Below, in pieces: positions 17,024 to 25,517 of a stretch of 37,101 nucleotides of DNA. How positions within the stretch are numbered: the stretch's first letter is position 1; the number at the start of each line of letters is the position of its first letter. Position numbers and translations under genes: made by a program. The notes under the pieces were generated by a model, which was not told the DNA's origin, made no database searches, and saw only the letters and a list, made by a program, of their open reading frames with translations. Source of the stretch: Planktothrix sp. FACHB-1365. GTDB lineage: Bacteria > Cyanobacteriota > Cyanobacteriia > Cyanobacteriales > Microcoleaceae. Location: contig NZ_JACJSC010000044.1 in assembly GCF_014697575.1 (NCBI RefSeq), forward strand, positions 1 through 37,101, written 5' to 3'.

Positions 17024-19656
17024 GGTTTTAAAGGTTTATGCTCTTGAACTTCTAAAGGTATTATCTCAAACAAAACGGTTTGACTCAACCAAGGCTCCTG
17101 ATTCTCATCTACTCCCCCAGGATATTCGGTTTTTCCGACCGCTTCCAGCCGTCGTCGATCAATCCCTAAATCCTCCAAAATATTTTGAACGGTTTGTGCC
17201 CGTTTTACGGCTAACTGATTATTTTTACCCGCGTTTTCCTGTTGATGACTATAACCAATAATTCGTAATTTGAGATCGGGGTATCGCTTTAAATATTGAG
17301 CCAGAGGGACAAGTTTACCGAGTAAATCCTTCAAGATTAATTCCGCCGAATTAACCTTAAAATAAATCCGAGTCGGAATCGGAAGAGGTTGTACAACCAG
17401 ATTGGCAACCACAGAATCCACCCCCTCAATTTTCTCAAATGCTTGGGTGATTTTCTGGATATCTTCAGCTTTAATTACTTTTCCTTTCAAAGTAACTTGA
17501 GATCTTTGATAATCAGCCGAAATAGAAATCCCACTGATTTGATTGAGCAGCGTTGTCATTTGCTTAACTTCCCTGGCAATTTTAACCGGATCGGGAGGAA
17601 TTTTAACCGCAATAATTCGATTTTCAATTTGAAAATTAGGAGCCGTTTGTTGAGCGATCGCTTTCGCTTTATCTTTCAATCTAGCCGTTGGAACTTTCCC
17701 TTCTAATTCTAGTGTTTTTCCCTGCACTTGAACAGATAAAGGATAAATCGCCAACTCAGGTTCTGATCCTAATTTTTTCGTTAATGTAGCTTCTAATTGG
17801 CGCAAATTCATCTGGCGGTATTGATAAATTCCAAAAGAAATTAAAATCAAACTTAGTACCACTGCGCCGCCCATTAAAAGAGTGGTTGGCTTTTGATAAA
17901 CTTTTATATCAGTTCCAAACCGCATTAAAGCTTCAAGCTGGCACGGAATTCCATCAGGAATTGAGTCGGGATCGCCTTCAAACTCTTCAATCGGCTGACT
18001 ATATTTGACAATTAAAGTCGTCATCGTTTGGCGGATTTTTTTAATAAATTCTTTGGGGGGTTCTCCTTTTACTACAATTGCTAAATAACAATATCCAGCG
18101 ACTTCGATAATAATTTTAGAATCCCCATACTCAATTTCATTCAGTTCTGAAACTTCACCCGTTTGCACAATGCAATCATTCACAAAACTGCGAATTGCCG
18201 TTAACATTCCACCGATCATTTCGGCTTCAAGTTGTTGATCGGGTTGTTGCATTTGAGCAATGACTAAACCAGAGCCTTTGTGAATTAAAAATACCGCTTG
18301 CACGATAAAATTACTCACTTCCTTTAAAATCAGTTCTGCTTCCGATACCCCTTGAACTTTTGATTGAATTTTCCGTTTGATTCCTTGCATACTCAAAGCA
18401 CTATTCACTTTGTCATTAATATCTTTAATGGCTTCCCCTAAATAGCGGCTAATCGTACTCCCAATCACCGGATACAACGCATCCACCATTGAATCTCGTT
18501 CTAAACTAACTTGTTCTTTAATCGTGCGTCCAATGGTAGGTGCTAAAGCTTCGGCAATTTCATTGCGATCAATTTTAATTTGTTCTCGAATCGCAGCCCC
18601 AATTTCTGGCCCAATGGCTTGAGCAATTTCTTTAGGAGAATCCCGAATTTGTTTTTTAATGGCTTCAGGAATTAAATCCGCAATAGCAGCACTCATCGCC
18701 ATTCGATCCGTTTGACCTTTTCCTCGAATCACTTCATCAATAATCGGAATAAAAGCTTGAATAAGCTCCTCTTTAGATTCATTAACTTTTAAATTTAAGA
18801 GTTGACCAATGGTGGGAAGCAACAGTTCAATTAATTTTTGAGGTTCATAAATTTGCATTTCAATGCGATTGAGTTGCTGTGTAATCCGGTCTACCAGTTC
18901 TCGCACTTCTGGCAATTCCGATCCTAATAATTGATTTTTCAACTCTTCTAAATCATCCGTTAAGTTAGAGCCAAACATTAACTCTTGTAATTGCTCTAAG
19001 GGATCATCAGGATTAGAAGCTTTTTTGATGGGTGAGGGATTAGATACTTTTAATTCCGTATTTTGGGGATTACGTTGAAGCGAAGGTTGATCTAAATTAA
19101 AGGCTTTTAATAAAGGTTCAAGAGCTTTTAAATCCAAAAGATCAGAGGGATCATCCTCTTCAATTTGCTCCCGATTAGATGACACAATTTCAGGAGTTTC
19201 CTCGGTTGATTTTAGCTCAACAGAAACTTCTAAATTTTGAGAGGGTATCGAGGAAGGAATTGAAGGGAAATTCTCTTCTATTTTGCTTACGGAATAGTCA
19301 ACGTCCATCGCCGTAGAAGGAGGTTTTTCCAATAAGGGCAGGAGTCGCAAAATCCCATCATCTTCTAGCGTTGAAGGTTGAAAAGGCACAGGATGAATCG
19401 ATGGATTTGAGTTAGGAAACTCAGGCTCAGAGGCTACAGAATCAACCGTTAAGGGGGGGGTGGGGAATGGTTCTGGATATAGGGGTAATCTTGAGGGAGG
19501 AGGAGGAGATTTAGACTCATGACTCAGGTTTAAATCGAGTAATAAATTGATCAACGATGCTAGGGGATCACCCTCAACTCCATCGGATGAATTCTGTTGA
19601 GAGGTTATCCCCTGTTGTTGATCAATAGAGCTTAAATTATCCTGAGAAGAGGTCAT
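17020..19656 (-). CDS. Envelope-spanning protein: helical repeats, roadblock-like domain, TM, BON-like, OmpA
   Basis: The 878-aa protein starts with a Pro/Ser/Glu-rich, probably disordered region (1-230). Six 23-residue helical repeats follow (273-410), then an alpha/beta domain with AVFLIHKGSGLVIAQM that looks like a roadblock/LC7 fold (about 425-560). One membrane segment (about 593-618, LLMGGAVVLSLILISF) leads to two BON-like stretches and an OmpA-type domain (about 762-878, KNNQLAVKRAQTVQNIL). The OmpA domain keeps the Arg of the peptidoglycan site, but the usual Asp in the TD position reads as Ser-His. The predicted topology puts the repeats and roadblock-like part in the cytoplasm and the OmpA part at the wall. 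It is 21 bp downstream of the coiled-coil gene and overlaps the GTPase start. The roadblock call is from sequence shape only. Confidence 0.8.
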   Translation of the reverse strand: MTSSQDNLSSIDQQQGITSQQNSSDGVEGDPLASLINLLLDLNLSHESKSPPPPSRLPLYPEPFPTPPLTVDSVASEPEFPNSNPSIHPVPFQPSTLEDDGILRLLPLLEKPPSTAMDVDYSVSKIEENFPSIPSSIPSQNLEVSVELKSTEETPEIVSSNREQIEEDDPSDLLDLKALEPLLKAFNLDQPSLQRNPQNTELKVSNPSPIKKASNPDDPLEQLQELMFGSNLTDDLEELKNQLLGSELPEVRELVDRITQQLNRIEMQIYEPQKLIELLLPTIGQLLNLKVNESKEELIQAFIPIIDEVIRGKGQTDRMAMSAAIADLIPEAIKKQIRDSPKEIAQAIGPEIGAAIREQIKIDRNEIAEALAPTIGRTIKEQVSLERDSMVDALYPVIGSTISRYLGEAIKDINDKVNSALSMQGIKRKIQSKVQGVSEAELILKEVSNFIVQAVFLIHKGSGLVIAQMQQPDQQLEAEMIGGMLTAIRSFVNDCIVQTGEVSELNEIEYGDSKIIIEVAGYCYLAIVVKGEPPKEFIKKIRQTMTTLIVKYSQPIEEFEGDPDSIPDGIPCQLEALMRFGTDIKVYQKPTTLLMGGAVVLSLILISFGIYQYRQMNLRQLEATLTKKLGSEPELAIYPLSVQVQGKTLELEGKVPTARLKDKAKAIAQQTAPNFQIENRIIAVKIPPDPVKIAREVKQMTTLLNQISGISISADYQRSQVTLKGKVIKAEDIQKITQAFEKIEGVDSVVANLVVQPLPIPTRIYFKVNSAELILKDLLGKLVPLAQYLKRYPDLKLRIIGYSHQQENAGKNNQLAVKRAQTVQNILEDLGIDRRRLEAVGKTEYPGGVDENQEPWLSQTVLFEIIPLEVQEHKPLKP
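18427..18840 (-). repeat. Six 23-residue protein repeats inside the OmpA/roadblock-like gene
   Basis: Translation of this 414-bp stretch gives exactly six consecutive 23-residue units, for example KEIAQAIGPEIGAAIREQ..., NEIAEALAPTIGRTIKEQ... and DSMVDALYPVIGSTISRY.... The pattern is an amphipathic helix, Pro near position 9, Ile-Gly, and a second helix. DNA identity between units is low, so the repeat is old and maintained at the protein level. Confidence 0.75.
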
Positions 19657-19677
19657 AGTTTTGACCGAATTTAGAAT

Positions 19678-20283
19678 TTAAAAGTGGTGATGTTCAGGAA
19701 GTGCAAAACCTCCATTGGTTTGCTCATCAGCGGCTTGTTTGATCGCTGGGACAAATTCAGTTCCTTTTAATCTCATCCCAACTTCAAATAGCACTTCAGC
19801 CATATCATCACGGGAGACTTTGACTTCTGTTAATAGAGAAAAGCGTCGATCCAGTTCTTCTAATACTTGGTTTTTAAGATTGCGAACCTCCTCTTGTAAC
19901 TGATCACGAGTTTGTCCTAATTCTTCACGTAGAGAATTGGTTTGTTGATCTAAAGCTTCATCCAAGGCTTCAATACTGCTGGAAAATTTGCGGTTGAGCC
20001 GATCGGTTTGTTGTCGCAGATCTGTTAATTCTTCCTGGGAATTTAAGGTCAGAATTTTGATTTTTTTGTCTAAATTTTCTACGGAGGACTTGATTTCTGA
20101 CGTTAAAACCGTTTTCAGTTGTTCAACACGATCTTGGATATCTTGTTGCAGAGTTGCGAGATCAGACTCCATCTTTTCAAACCGACTATTATAGTCTCGG
20201 AGTTGAGATCCAAATATAATATCACGGATTTGGTCGATATTGCCTAAACGCTCTCGCATTTCTTCTTTCGTGATTTCAGCCAT
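19678..20283 (-). CDS. Coiled-coil protein of unknown function
   Basis: The 201-aa protein is almost entirely heptad-like: residues 30-150 are rich in Glu, Leu, Gln and Arg (LQQDIQDRVEQLKTVLTSEI, ELTDLRQQTDRLNRKFSSSI). A short conserved-looking C-terminus follows (SRDDMAEVLFEVGMRLKGTE) with an acidic/His tail EHHHF. No signal peptide, membrane segment or enzyme motif is seen. The ATG at 20283 has a good GAGGA Shine-Dalgarno (20291-20295, reverse strand). It is first in the minus-strand run and only 21 bp ahead of the OmpA/roadblock-like gene, so it is likely a structural or scaffold partner of that protein. I do not recognise the family. Confidence 0.8.
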   Translation of the reverse strand: MAEITKEEMRERLGNIDQIRDIIFGSQLRDYNSRFEKMESDLATLQQDIQDRVEQLKTVLTSEIKSSVENLDKKIKILTLNSQEELTDLRQQTDRLNRKFSSSIEALDEALDQQTNSLREELGQTRDQLQEEVRNLKNQVLEELDRRFSLLTEVKVSRDDMAEVLFEVGMRLKGTEFVPAIKQAADEQTNGGFALPEHHHF

Positions 20284-20635
20284 GTTTACGTCCTCATCAA
20301 TCTTTATAGTCGGGAGAATTTGCCAATCAGGAATTATAGTTGAGTTTTTTCCCTAAGTTTAGCGTTTTACCCTAGAACTGTATCAAAAATTTAGCCAGAA
20401 GAACAGCTAAGGGGAAATTTTCAACCCTCCCGTTGTTACCGTTGGAGAAGTAGCATAAAAAATTAGGATACACAATACTCTATAGGTATAGATTCGGTTT
20501 TCTTTGATCAGCAAAATTTTGATGTCCTACTTTAGATTGAAGTTAGGCTACAATTTTGGCTACAATTGAACACGCCCTAGTCTGTAGTGGCTCTGACCCT
20601 TCAATTCATTCCCAGGTTTTGGACAATCTTCGAGT
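20284..20635 (-). promoter_or_regulatory. Leader/promoter region of the GTPase-OmpA gene run
   Basis: This 352-bp gap has no convincing gene. On the minus strand a TATAAT box lies at 20338-20333, about 50 bp before the ATG, with no clear -35 element. GAGGA at 20295-20291 is the ribosome binding site. The rest is AT-rich, without strong repeats. The promoter call rests on one hexamer. Confidence 0.35.
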
Positions 20636-20962
20636 TTAGATGTCCCAGATTTGAGGCCTCCAAAGATACTTAGAAAGATTAATTTTATTTTGAGCGTTAA
20701 ATTGAATTCCTTCTGCTTCTAAAAGCGATCGCTGAAGATAATCTGTACCTTTACGCCACAAGGAATGGGAAATTTCTCCTTTTGCATTAATAACTCGATG
20801 CCAAGGAATATCGGAAGTTTCTAAAGGAATTTTGTACAAAGCATAACCGACTAAACGCGCCTGCTGACCTAAGTTAGCGAGTTCTGCAATCTGTCCATAG
20901 GTCGCAACTTTTCCCCTAGGAATTTGAGAGACAATGGCATAGATTTGCTCATATTTTGACAT
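20636..20962 (-). CDS. Alkyltransferase-like (ATL) DNA repair protein, MGMT family
   Basis: The 108-aa protein corresponds to the DNA-binding/active-site domain of O6-alkylguanine-DNA alkyltransferase. It has IPRGKVATYGQIAELA and the active-site segment DIPWHRVINAKGEIS, where the methyl-accepting Cys of PCHRV is replaced by Trp54. That substitution defines ATL proteins, which bind O6-alkylguanine and hand it to nucleotide excision repair instead of removing the alkyl group. The N-terminal domain of full-length Ogt/Ada is absent, as usual for ATLs. It starts 37 bp after the stop of proB and may be co-transcribed with it; there is no functional link I know of. Confidence 0.9.
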   Translation of the reverse strand: MSKYEQIYAIVSQIPRGKVATYGQIAELANLGQQARLVGYALYKIPLETSDIPWHRVINAKGEISHSLWRKGTDYLQRSLLEAEGIQFNAQNKINLSKYLWRPQIWDI

Positions 20963-20999
20963 ATTCCTATTCCTATTTTCTTTCGCCCTCTGTTCCCCG

Positions 21000-22124
21000 T
21001 TAAGTTGTTCCCTGTCCCCTGATCACTAAGTTATCTCGATGAACCACAGTTTCTGCACCTTCATACCCTAAAATCTCAGGGATTTTATCCGAATGTAAAC
21101 CCTTGATTTTTTGCAATTCTCCACTATTATAATTAACTAAACCTCTGGCAATTTCTTGTCCTGCTAAATCACAAATTTGTACCGAATCCTGAACCGTGAA
21201 CTCACCTTCAATTTTTGTAATTCCTGCCGCTAATAAAGATTTTCCTCCTTGAGAAATCGCTTTTACTGCTCCTGCATCTAAATAAAGTTTGCCCATTGGA
21301 ATTAATACATTAGAAATCCAATGTTTTCGAGCATTAACAGGTCGAATTTGAGGTTCAAATTGAGTTCCAATGGCTTCCCCTTGCAGAATTTTTTCTAAAT
21401 TTTGGGGGTATTTTCCCTCTGTAATAACGGTTCTCACCCCTGATCCAGTAGCAATTCGCGCCGCTTCAATTTTTGTAATCATCCCTCCCGTTCCCCATCC
21501 ACTGCGAGAATCTCCCGTTTGCACTTGAAATTCTTCTAATTGTTCCATGCTCGTGATTAAACTAATCGGTTGAGCGTTGGGATTTTCACGCGGGTCGGCT
21601 GAATATAATTGATCAACATCTGTTAATAAAAATAACCAATCTGCCTCTACTAAACTCGCAACTAATGCCGAAAGAGTATCATTATCCCCAAATTTTAGTT
21701 CATCAACGGCAACGGTATCATTTTCATTAACAATGGGAATTACCCCTAATTTTAACAATTGTTGAAACGTATTATAAACATTCACATAACCGTTACGTTG
21801 AACTAAATCTCCCCGTGTCAGCAAAACTTGAGCAATGGGTTGTTGGAGGGAACTAAATAAATCATCATAAACCCGCATCAACCGACCTTGACCCACGGCG
21901 GCTACCGCTTGTTTTAAAGCAATGGTGCGAGGACGTTCCGTTAATCCTAAGCGATCACGTCCCACTCCCACCGCACCGGAAGAAACTAAAACCACTCGAT
22001 ACCCCTGATGCCGTAACCGGGCCAAGGTTTCTACTAACGTCGCCAACGTCGATAACGCTAAATGTCCTGTGGTCGCCTGGGTTAAACTCGATGTACCAAT
22101 TTTGATAACAAGGGTTTGAGACAT
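21000..22124 (-). CDS. proB: Glutamate 5-kinase
   Basis: ProB phosphorylates glutamate with ATP to gamma-glutamyl phosphate, the committing step of proline synthesis, and normally passes the product to ProA (also in this window). The 374-aa protein has the amino-acid kinase fold: [10 protein letters not shown] at the N-terminus, [37 protein letters not shown] and [19 protein letters not shown]-terminal PUA domain starts at about residue 280 ([20 protein letters not shown]). The PUA-containing form is common and linked to proline feedback, though the sensing site lies in the kinase domain. Tandem GTTGAC heptamers begin 8 bp upstream of the ATG, so the leader is largely repeat sequence and no Shine-Dalgarno is seen. 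Confidence 0.97.
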   Translation of the reverse strand: MSQTLVIKIGTSSLTQATTGHLALSTLATLVETLARLRHQGYRVVLVSSGAVGVGRDRLGLTERPRTIALKQAVAAVGQGRLMRVYDDLFSSLQQPIAQVLLTRGDLVQRNGYVNVYNTFQQLLKLGVIPIVNENDTVAVDELKFGDNDTLSALVASLVEADWLFLLTDVDQLYSADPRENPNAQPISLITSMEQLEEFQVQTGDSRSGWGTGGMITKIEAARIATGSGVRTVITEGKYPQNLEKILQGEAIGTQFEPQIRPVNARKHWISNVLIPMGKLYLDAGAVKAISQGGKSLLAAGITKIEGEFTVQDSVQICDLAGQEIARGLVNYNSGELQKIKGLHSDKIPEILGYEGAETVVHRDNLVIRGQGTT

Positions 22125-22131
22125 AAAGGAT

Positions 22132-22173
22132 GTTGACAGTTGACAGTTGACGGTTGACGGTTGACGGTTAATG
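22132..22173. repeat. GTTGACA/GTTGACG heptamer array (STRR)
   Basis: Two GTTGACA units, three GTTGACG units and a diverged GTTAATG lie in tandem directly before the proB start codon. The units differ by a single base in blocks, as expected from slippage copying. Confidence 0.85.
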
Positions 22174-22180
22174 ACTCACC

Positions 22181-22224
22181 GTAAAACGCCAACCCCCCCA
22201 AAGCAGGGAAGGCTGGCGTTTTAC
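22181..22224. terminator. Long hairpin downstream of yqeG, upstream of proB
   Basis: GTAAAACGCCA (22181-22191) and TGGCGTTTTAC (22214-22224) are perfect 11-bp complements. The stem continues, after one mismatch, with CC/GG, closing a C-rich loop. On the minus strand it lies after the yqeG stop and before the proB leader, so it could end the yqeG transcript. There is no long T-run beyond the TTTT within the stem, so it may instead be a dispersed palindrome. Confidence 0.45.
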
Positions 22225-22232
22225 AACAGAAT

Positions 22233-22331
22233 TTAAGGATTGGTATACTGAGGGTCTTTATATAAGCTGACCCGATTTGTTATTAAATCATTATTATGAT
22301 CCCATAAAACTTTAACCCGTTGAAATTTCAT
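22233..22331 (-). CDS. Possible small ORF (32 aa)
   Basis: A 32-aa frame (MKFQRVKVLWDHNNDLITNR... ending KDPQYTNP) starts at ATG 22331, 60 bp after the yqeG stop, and ends just before the hairpin at 22181-22224. An AAAGAAAAG tract precedes the ATG and is a weak ribosome site. The amino-acid composition looks protein-like, but I do not recognise a family and the length gives little statistical support. A longer reading from 22427 overlaps yqeG and is less likely. Confidence 0.3.
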   Translation of the reverse strand: MKFQRVKVLWDHNNDLITNRVSLYKDPQYTNP

Positions 22332-22390
22332 AATCTTTTCTTTAGATTTCAAGTTATTTTCGTTACAGAAAAAACCGATTGCGGTTTTAA

Positions 22391-22903
22391 TCAGTGCAGG
22401 GTTGCTCCTAGCATTTTGGAGAGCCACACTTCAATATTACGAACAGAATTAGCTGGAGGCATCATGGTGGGATCAACCATCGGCTCCACCAGGATTGTAA
22501 ACATTCCTAAACGGTTTCCCGCCAAAACATCTGTAAATAAGCGATCGCCCACCATAGCCACCTGTTCTACGGGTAAATCCATCGCTTCAACGGCTCGCTT
22601 GAGTTTCCGACGAGAGGGTTTACCAGCGCCACTAATGTAGGGCAAATTCAACGTTTCAGCAATACTACCAATCCGAGCTTGGCTAATATTGTTACTCACC
22701 AACCATAGACAAGTCTGAGGTTTGAGGGTATCGATCCAACCTTTAAGATGTTCAGACACGGACTTTTCCGTAATCGGAACTAAGGTTTCATCAACATCTA
22801 GCACCATTCCTTTAATTTGGTGCTGTTCTAATAGATCCGGTGTCAAATGGACAACGCAATCTCCCAAAACTAAATCAGGTTGTAAGAGTTTCCCCCAAGA
22901 CAT
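22391..22903 (-). CDS. YqeG-family HAD phosphatase (GEP4-like)
   Basis: The 170-aa HAD-superfamily protein has motif I VLDVDETLVP (nucleophile D36, acid D38), motif II LVSNN, motif III Lys in GAGKPSRRKL, and motif IV VGDRLFTDVLAG. This compact cap-less form is the YqeG/GEP4 family. Eukaryotic members dephosphorylate phosphatidylglycerophosphate to phosphatidylglycerol, a plausible role here because cyanobacterial thylakoids need phosphatidylglycerol. Substrate is inference. It is followed by a 266-bp gap and then proB; the upstream gene encodes a secreted protein and ends 15 bp before this start, suggesting co-transcription. Confidence 0.88.
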   Translation of the reverse strand: MSWGKLLQPDLVLGDCVVHLTPDLLEQHQIKGMVLDVDETLVPITEKSVSEHLKGWIDTLKPQTCLWLVSNNISQARIGSIAETLNLPYISGAGKPSRRKLKRAVEAMDLPVEQVAMVGDRLFTDVLAGNRLGMFTILVEPMVDPTMMPPANSVRNIEVWLSKMLGATLH

Positions 22904-22918
22904 AATAATTATAAAATT

Positions 22919-24205
22919 TTAGCCCCTTGATTTTAGCCGAAAACGAGGTGACTTGGCGGCATCCTCCCTAAAAGAGTTTTCGTTAGAGGCTGTAGGGGGC
23001 AGAGCAATCATCAAGCTGCGATCAGAAATTTCCACCTCCGCGCGATTTCGTCCCCACTGTTCTAAGCCGACTACAATCGTACTGGAAAGAATTGCGCCTT
23101 TTGTTAAACGGGGATCAATTTTGCCTTCCGCAATTAACCGTTCAAAAATGGTTTTGAAGGGCACATAAACATCCTGAAACGGTATATTTTCTAAAGGTAA
23201 ATTACAATCTGAAGATCGATCCACCGTAAACTTTAAATCCTTCGGTGTCACATTCCATAATTCCCCACTCACATGAAGTTGAGCTAAAGAATATTCCAGC
23301 ACTTTTGGCTCACGAAGTAATTCGGGTAATGTTGAAGGTTTACCCTCATGAACCCCATAATCCATTAAATTAACCGATACGCCAAATCCTTGATGATGTT
23401 GTAAATTATAAAAGGTCATATCCGTATGTACCCGGATTTTGCGGTATAAGTCCGACGATTTATCGCCAAAGCACACCTTAGCTCGTAGTTTTAAACGTAC
23501 ACCATCTACCCACTCATACAAGGGAGTTGTAGCTCGATTTCGGTGATCTAATCCCCCATAAGTCCCCCGATAGGTTTTCAGGTTTTCTTGCAGTCCAATA
23601 TAAAAACTCCCATAACCAGCAGGAATTTGAGACAAACTTAAACTGTCATTGATTAGATAAGCGGAGGGACTACCCCCGACACCGTGATTTCTCCAGTAAA
23701 AAAAGTAAGGACAGCGACCTTGAACCGGAGGAGTGCCAACGGGTTCAGACGGGTTAGCTTCCATTAAAATTCGATTGGTCGGGGCGTTGGGATTTTCAGC
23801 TTCATTGGGAATACAACTTAACTTTCCCGTTGGCCCTACTTTTTCCTTGTGACTAAATGAACCATAGGCTAGGGTATAAAATCCACCCCGATTACCAATA
23901 GCACCGTAACATTTGCCACCAATACCATCAGGACAACGCTCAAAGTAAACAGGACTATCAGGATAATATCCCGCCACTCTGCGAATTTTTAAGCCCGCAT
24001 CCCAACCCCAAGGAATCAAAGCAGATGGGGGAGTAGGAGTCTGCTGAGAGTGAAGAACTGGAATTTGACCAGAGGATAACGGAATTAAAGAATTCTGCAC
24101 AACTGGTGAAACAGTAGATAACCCAAACAAGATTGCCCAATAGAGGCTTTTTGTTTTGGCTAAAAACTTAAGTTTGGGAGTATAAAAATAATAACCAGAG
24201 CGCAC
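22919..24205 (-). CDS. Secreted protein of unknown function
   Basis: The 428-aa frame starts with GTG at 24205. The N-terminus carries a basic stretch and a hydrophobic segment (SLYWAILFGLSTVSPVV) consistent with a signal peptide or anchor. The mature part is rich in Gly, Pro, Tyr and aromatic residues, with Cys residues in CPDGIGGKCYGAIGNRGG, FYWRNHGVGGSPSAYLINDS and LDHRNRATTPLYEWVDGVRL. No catalytic motif is recognised. It looks like a beta-rich extracytoplasmic protein. It lies between mltG (84 bp upstream) and yqeG (15 bp downstream) on the same strand. The GTG start has no strong Shine-Dalgarno, but no later Met keeps the hydrophobic N-terminus. Probably a conserved cyanobacterial hypothetical. 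Confidence 0.75.
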   Translation of the reverse strand: MRSGYYFYTPKLKFLAKTKSLYWAILFGLSTVSPVVQNSLIPLSSGQIPVLHSQQTPTPPSALIPWGWDAGLKIRRVAGYYPDSPVYFERCPDGIGGKCYGAIGNRGGFYTLAYGSFSHKEKVGPTGKLSCIPNEAENPNAPTNRILMEANPSEPVGTPPVQGRCPYFFYWRNHGVGGSPSAYLINDSLSLSQIPAGYGSFYIGLQENLKTYRGTYGGLDHRNRATTPLYEWVDGVRLKLRAKVCFGDKSSDLYRKIRVHTDMTFYNLQHHQGFGVSVNLMDYGVHEGKPSTLPELLREPKVLEYSLAQLHVSGELWNVTPKDLKFTVDRSSDCNLPLENIPFQDVYVPFKTIFERLIAEGKIDPRLTKGAILSSTIVVGLEQWGRNRAEVEISDRSLMIALPPTASNENSFREDAAKSPRFRLKSRG

Positions 24206-24289
24206 GTTCTTTTAGAGTCAGGAGATAGATTAAAAAACAGTTAGTGTTTTTCTAAAAAGAGCAGGTTGAATTTGGCAAAATCAACTCTA

Positions 24290-25411
24290 TTATTGAGAAG
24301 AAAGATTGCGTTCAACTTCAGCAATTGCTGCTTGATGTTCCGCTTCTGTCCGGCTGAAAATATGGGTTCCGTCGTAACGCGCCATAAAGTAGAGATAATC
24401 CGTTTTTTCAGGGTTGAGTGTTGCTTTTAAACTCGCTAAACCCGGACTGGCGATCGCCGTTGGCGGTAAACCCACATTAATATAAGTATTGTAGGGAGAC
24501 GGCGTTTCCACCTGTTTAAAGGTTAGGGGTTGATCAACAGTTTGACGAATTCCCAAAGCATATTCTACCGTCGGATCAGAAGCGAGTTGAATTCCTTTTT
24601 GCAAACGGTTGTGAAACACCCCGGAAATGCGATTTCGTTCTTCAGCGACAACGGCTTCTTTCTCCACAATACTCGCCAGTGTCACCCATTCATTCAAATC
24701 CAAATTCAGTTGGGATTTTGCTTGTTGATAGATCGGTAAAGCCGATTCTTGAAACCGATTTAACATCTGGCGAATGATGCCTTGGGGTGTGACTTCAGCC
24801 GATTCCACTTGATAAGTATCGGGAAACAAAAAACCTTCTAGTAAGGGTAAATTTTGAGGGAGCCAAGGATAATCTTGATAGGGAATTTGACGACTTGCTG
24901 TGATAAATTCCTCCGCCGAGAAAAATCCTTGTTGTTCAAAATATTCCGCCATTTGTTGAATTGACCAGCCTTCTGGAATCGTGAAACTAAGCGTCATCAC
25001 TTCCCCATTCCAGATTTTAGCAGCAACTTCACTCAAGGATTGAGTTGGAGCCAGAGAATAGCTTCCGGCTTTAAAATCTCCTTGAGGATCTTTGAAGATT
25101 AACCACCGTGCCCACAGTCTCCAAGCCAAATCGGAACGAATTAATCCGGCTGCTTTCAAATCTTCCCCAATTTGCTGGCTTGATGTTCCAGGGGGAATCA
25201 GGATTTTCACACTGTTTCCACTCCCACTGGAGGATCTCACCTGTTCTTCACTTTGAGGAGCCGCACTGGCCCAACTCCACCACATCCAACCTTGCCATCC
25301 GAAGAATCCCCAGATCATCGGTAGGATGAGAAGATAAAAAAAACCTTTAGAAAACCCTTTCAAGGTTTGTTTATTTTGAGGTTTCTTTTGCTTTGTTTTT
25401 GCAATTTCCAA
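24290..25411 (-). CDS. mltG: Endolytic murein transglycosylase MltG (YceG)
   Basis: MltG cleaves nascent peptidoglycan strands at the inner membrane and so helps set glycan length. The 373-aa protein has one N-terminal membrane segment (FFYLLILPMIWGFFGW), a LysM-like region (IPPGTSSQQIGEDLKAAGLI), and the YceG core with ASIVEKEAV, holding the catalytic Glu at about residue 250, and LQKGIQLASDPTVEYALG. The end SPYNTYINVGLPPTAIASPG plus YLYFMAR is typical. The start is TTG at 25411, supported by GGGAG (25418-25423, reverse strand) seven bases away; no ATG lies before the membrane segment. Confidence 0.95.
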   Translation of the reverse strand: MEIAKTKQKKPQNKQTLKGFSKGFFYLLILPMIWGFFGWQGWMWWSWASAAPQSEEQVRSSSGSGNSVKILIPPGTSSQQIGEDLKAAGLIRSDLAWRLWARWLIFKDPQGDFKAGSYSLAPTQSLSEVAAKIWNGEVMTLSFTIPEGWSIQQMAEYFEQQGFFSAEEFITASRQIPYQDYPWLPQNLPLLEGFLFPDTYQVESAEVTPQGIIRQMLNRFQESALPIYQQAKSQLNLDLNEWVTLASIVEKEAVVAEERNRISGVFHNRLQKGIQLASDPTVEYALGIRQTVDQPLTFKQVETPSPYNTYINVGLPPTAIASPGLASLKATLNPEKTDYLYFMARYDGTHIFSRTEAEHQAAIAEVERNLSSQ

Positions 25412-25517
25412 ATTGCCACTCCCAAATCAAAACTTGATTTTACCTTGTACTGAAACCCCGCCCATCTCCCTCTGAGGAGATATTTATTGTTAAGGGGTCG
25501 ATACAGACCTGAATGGG

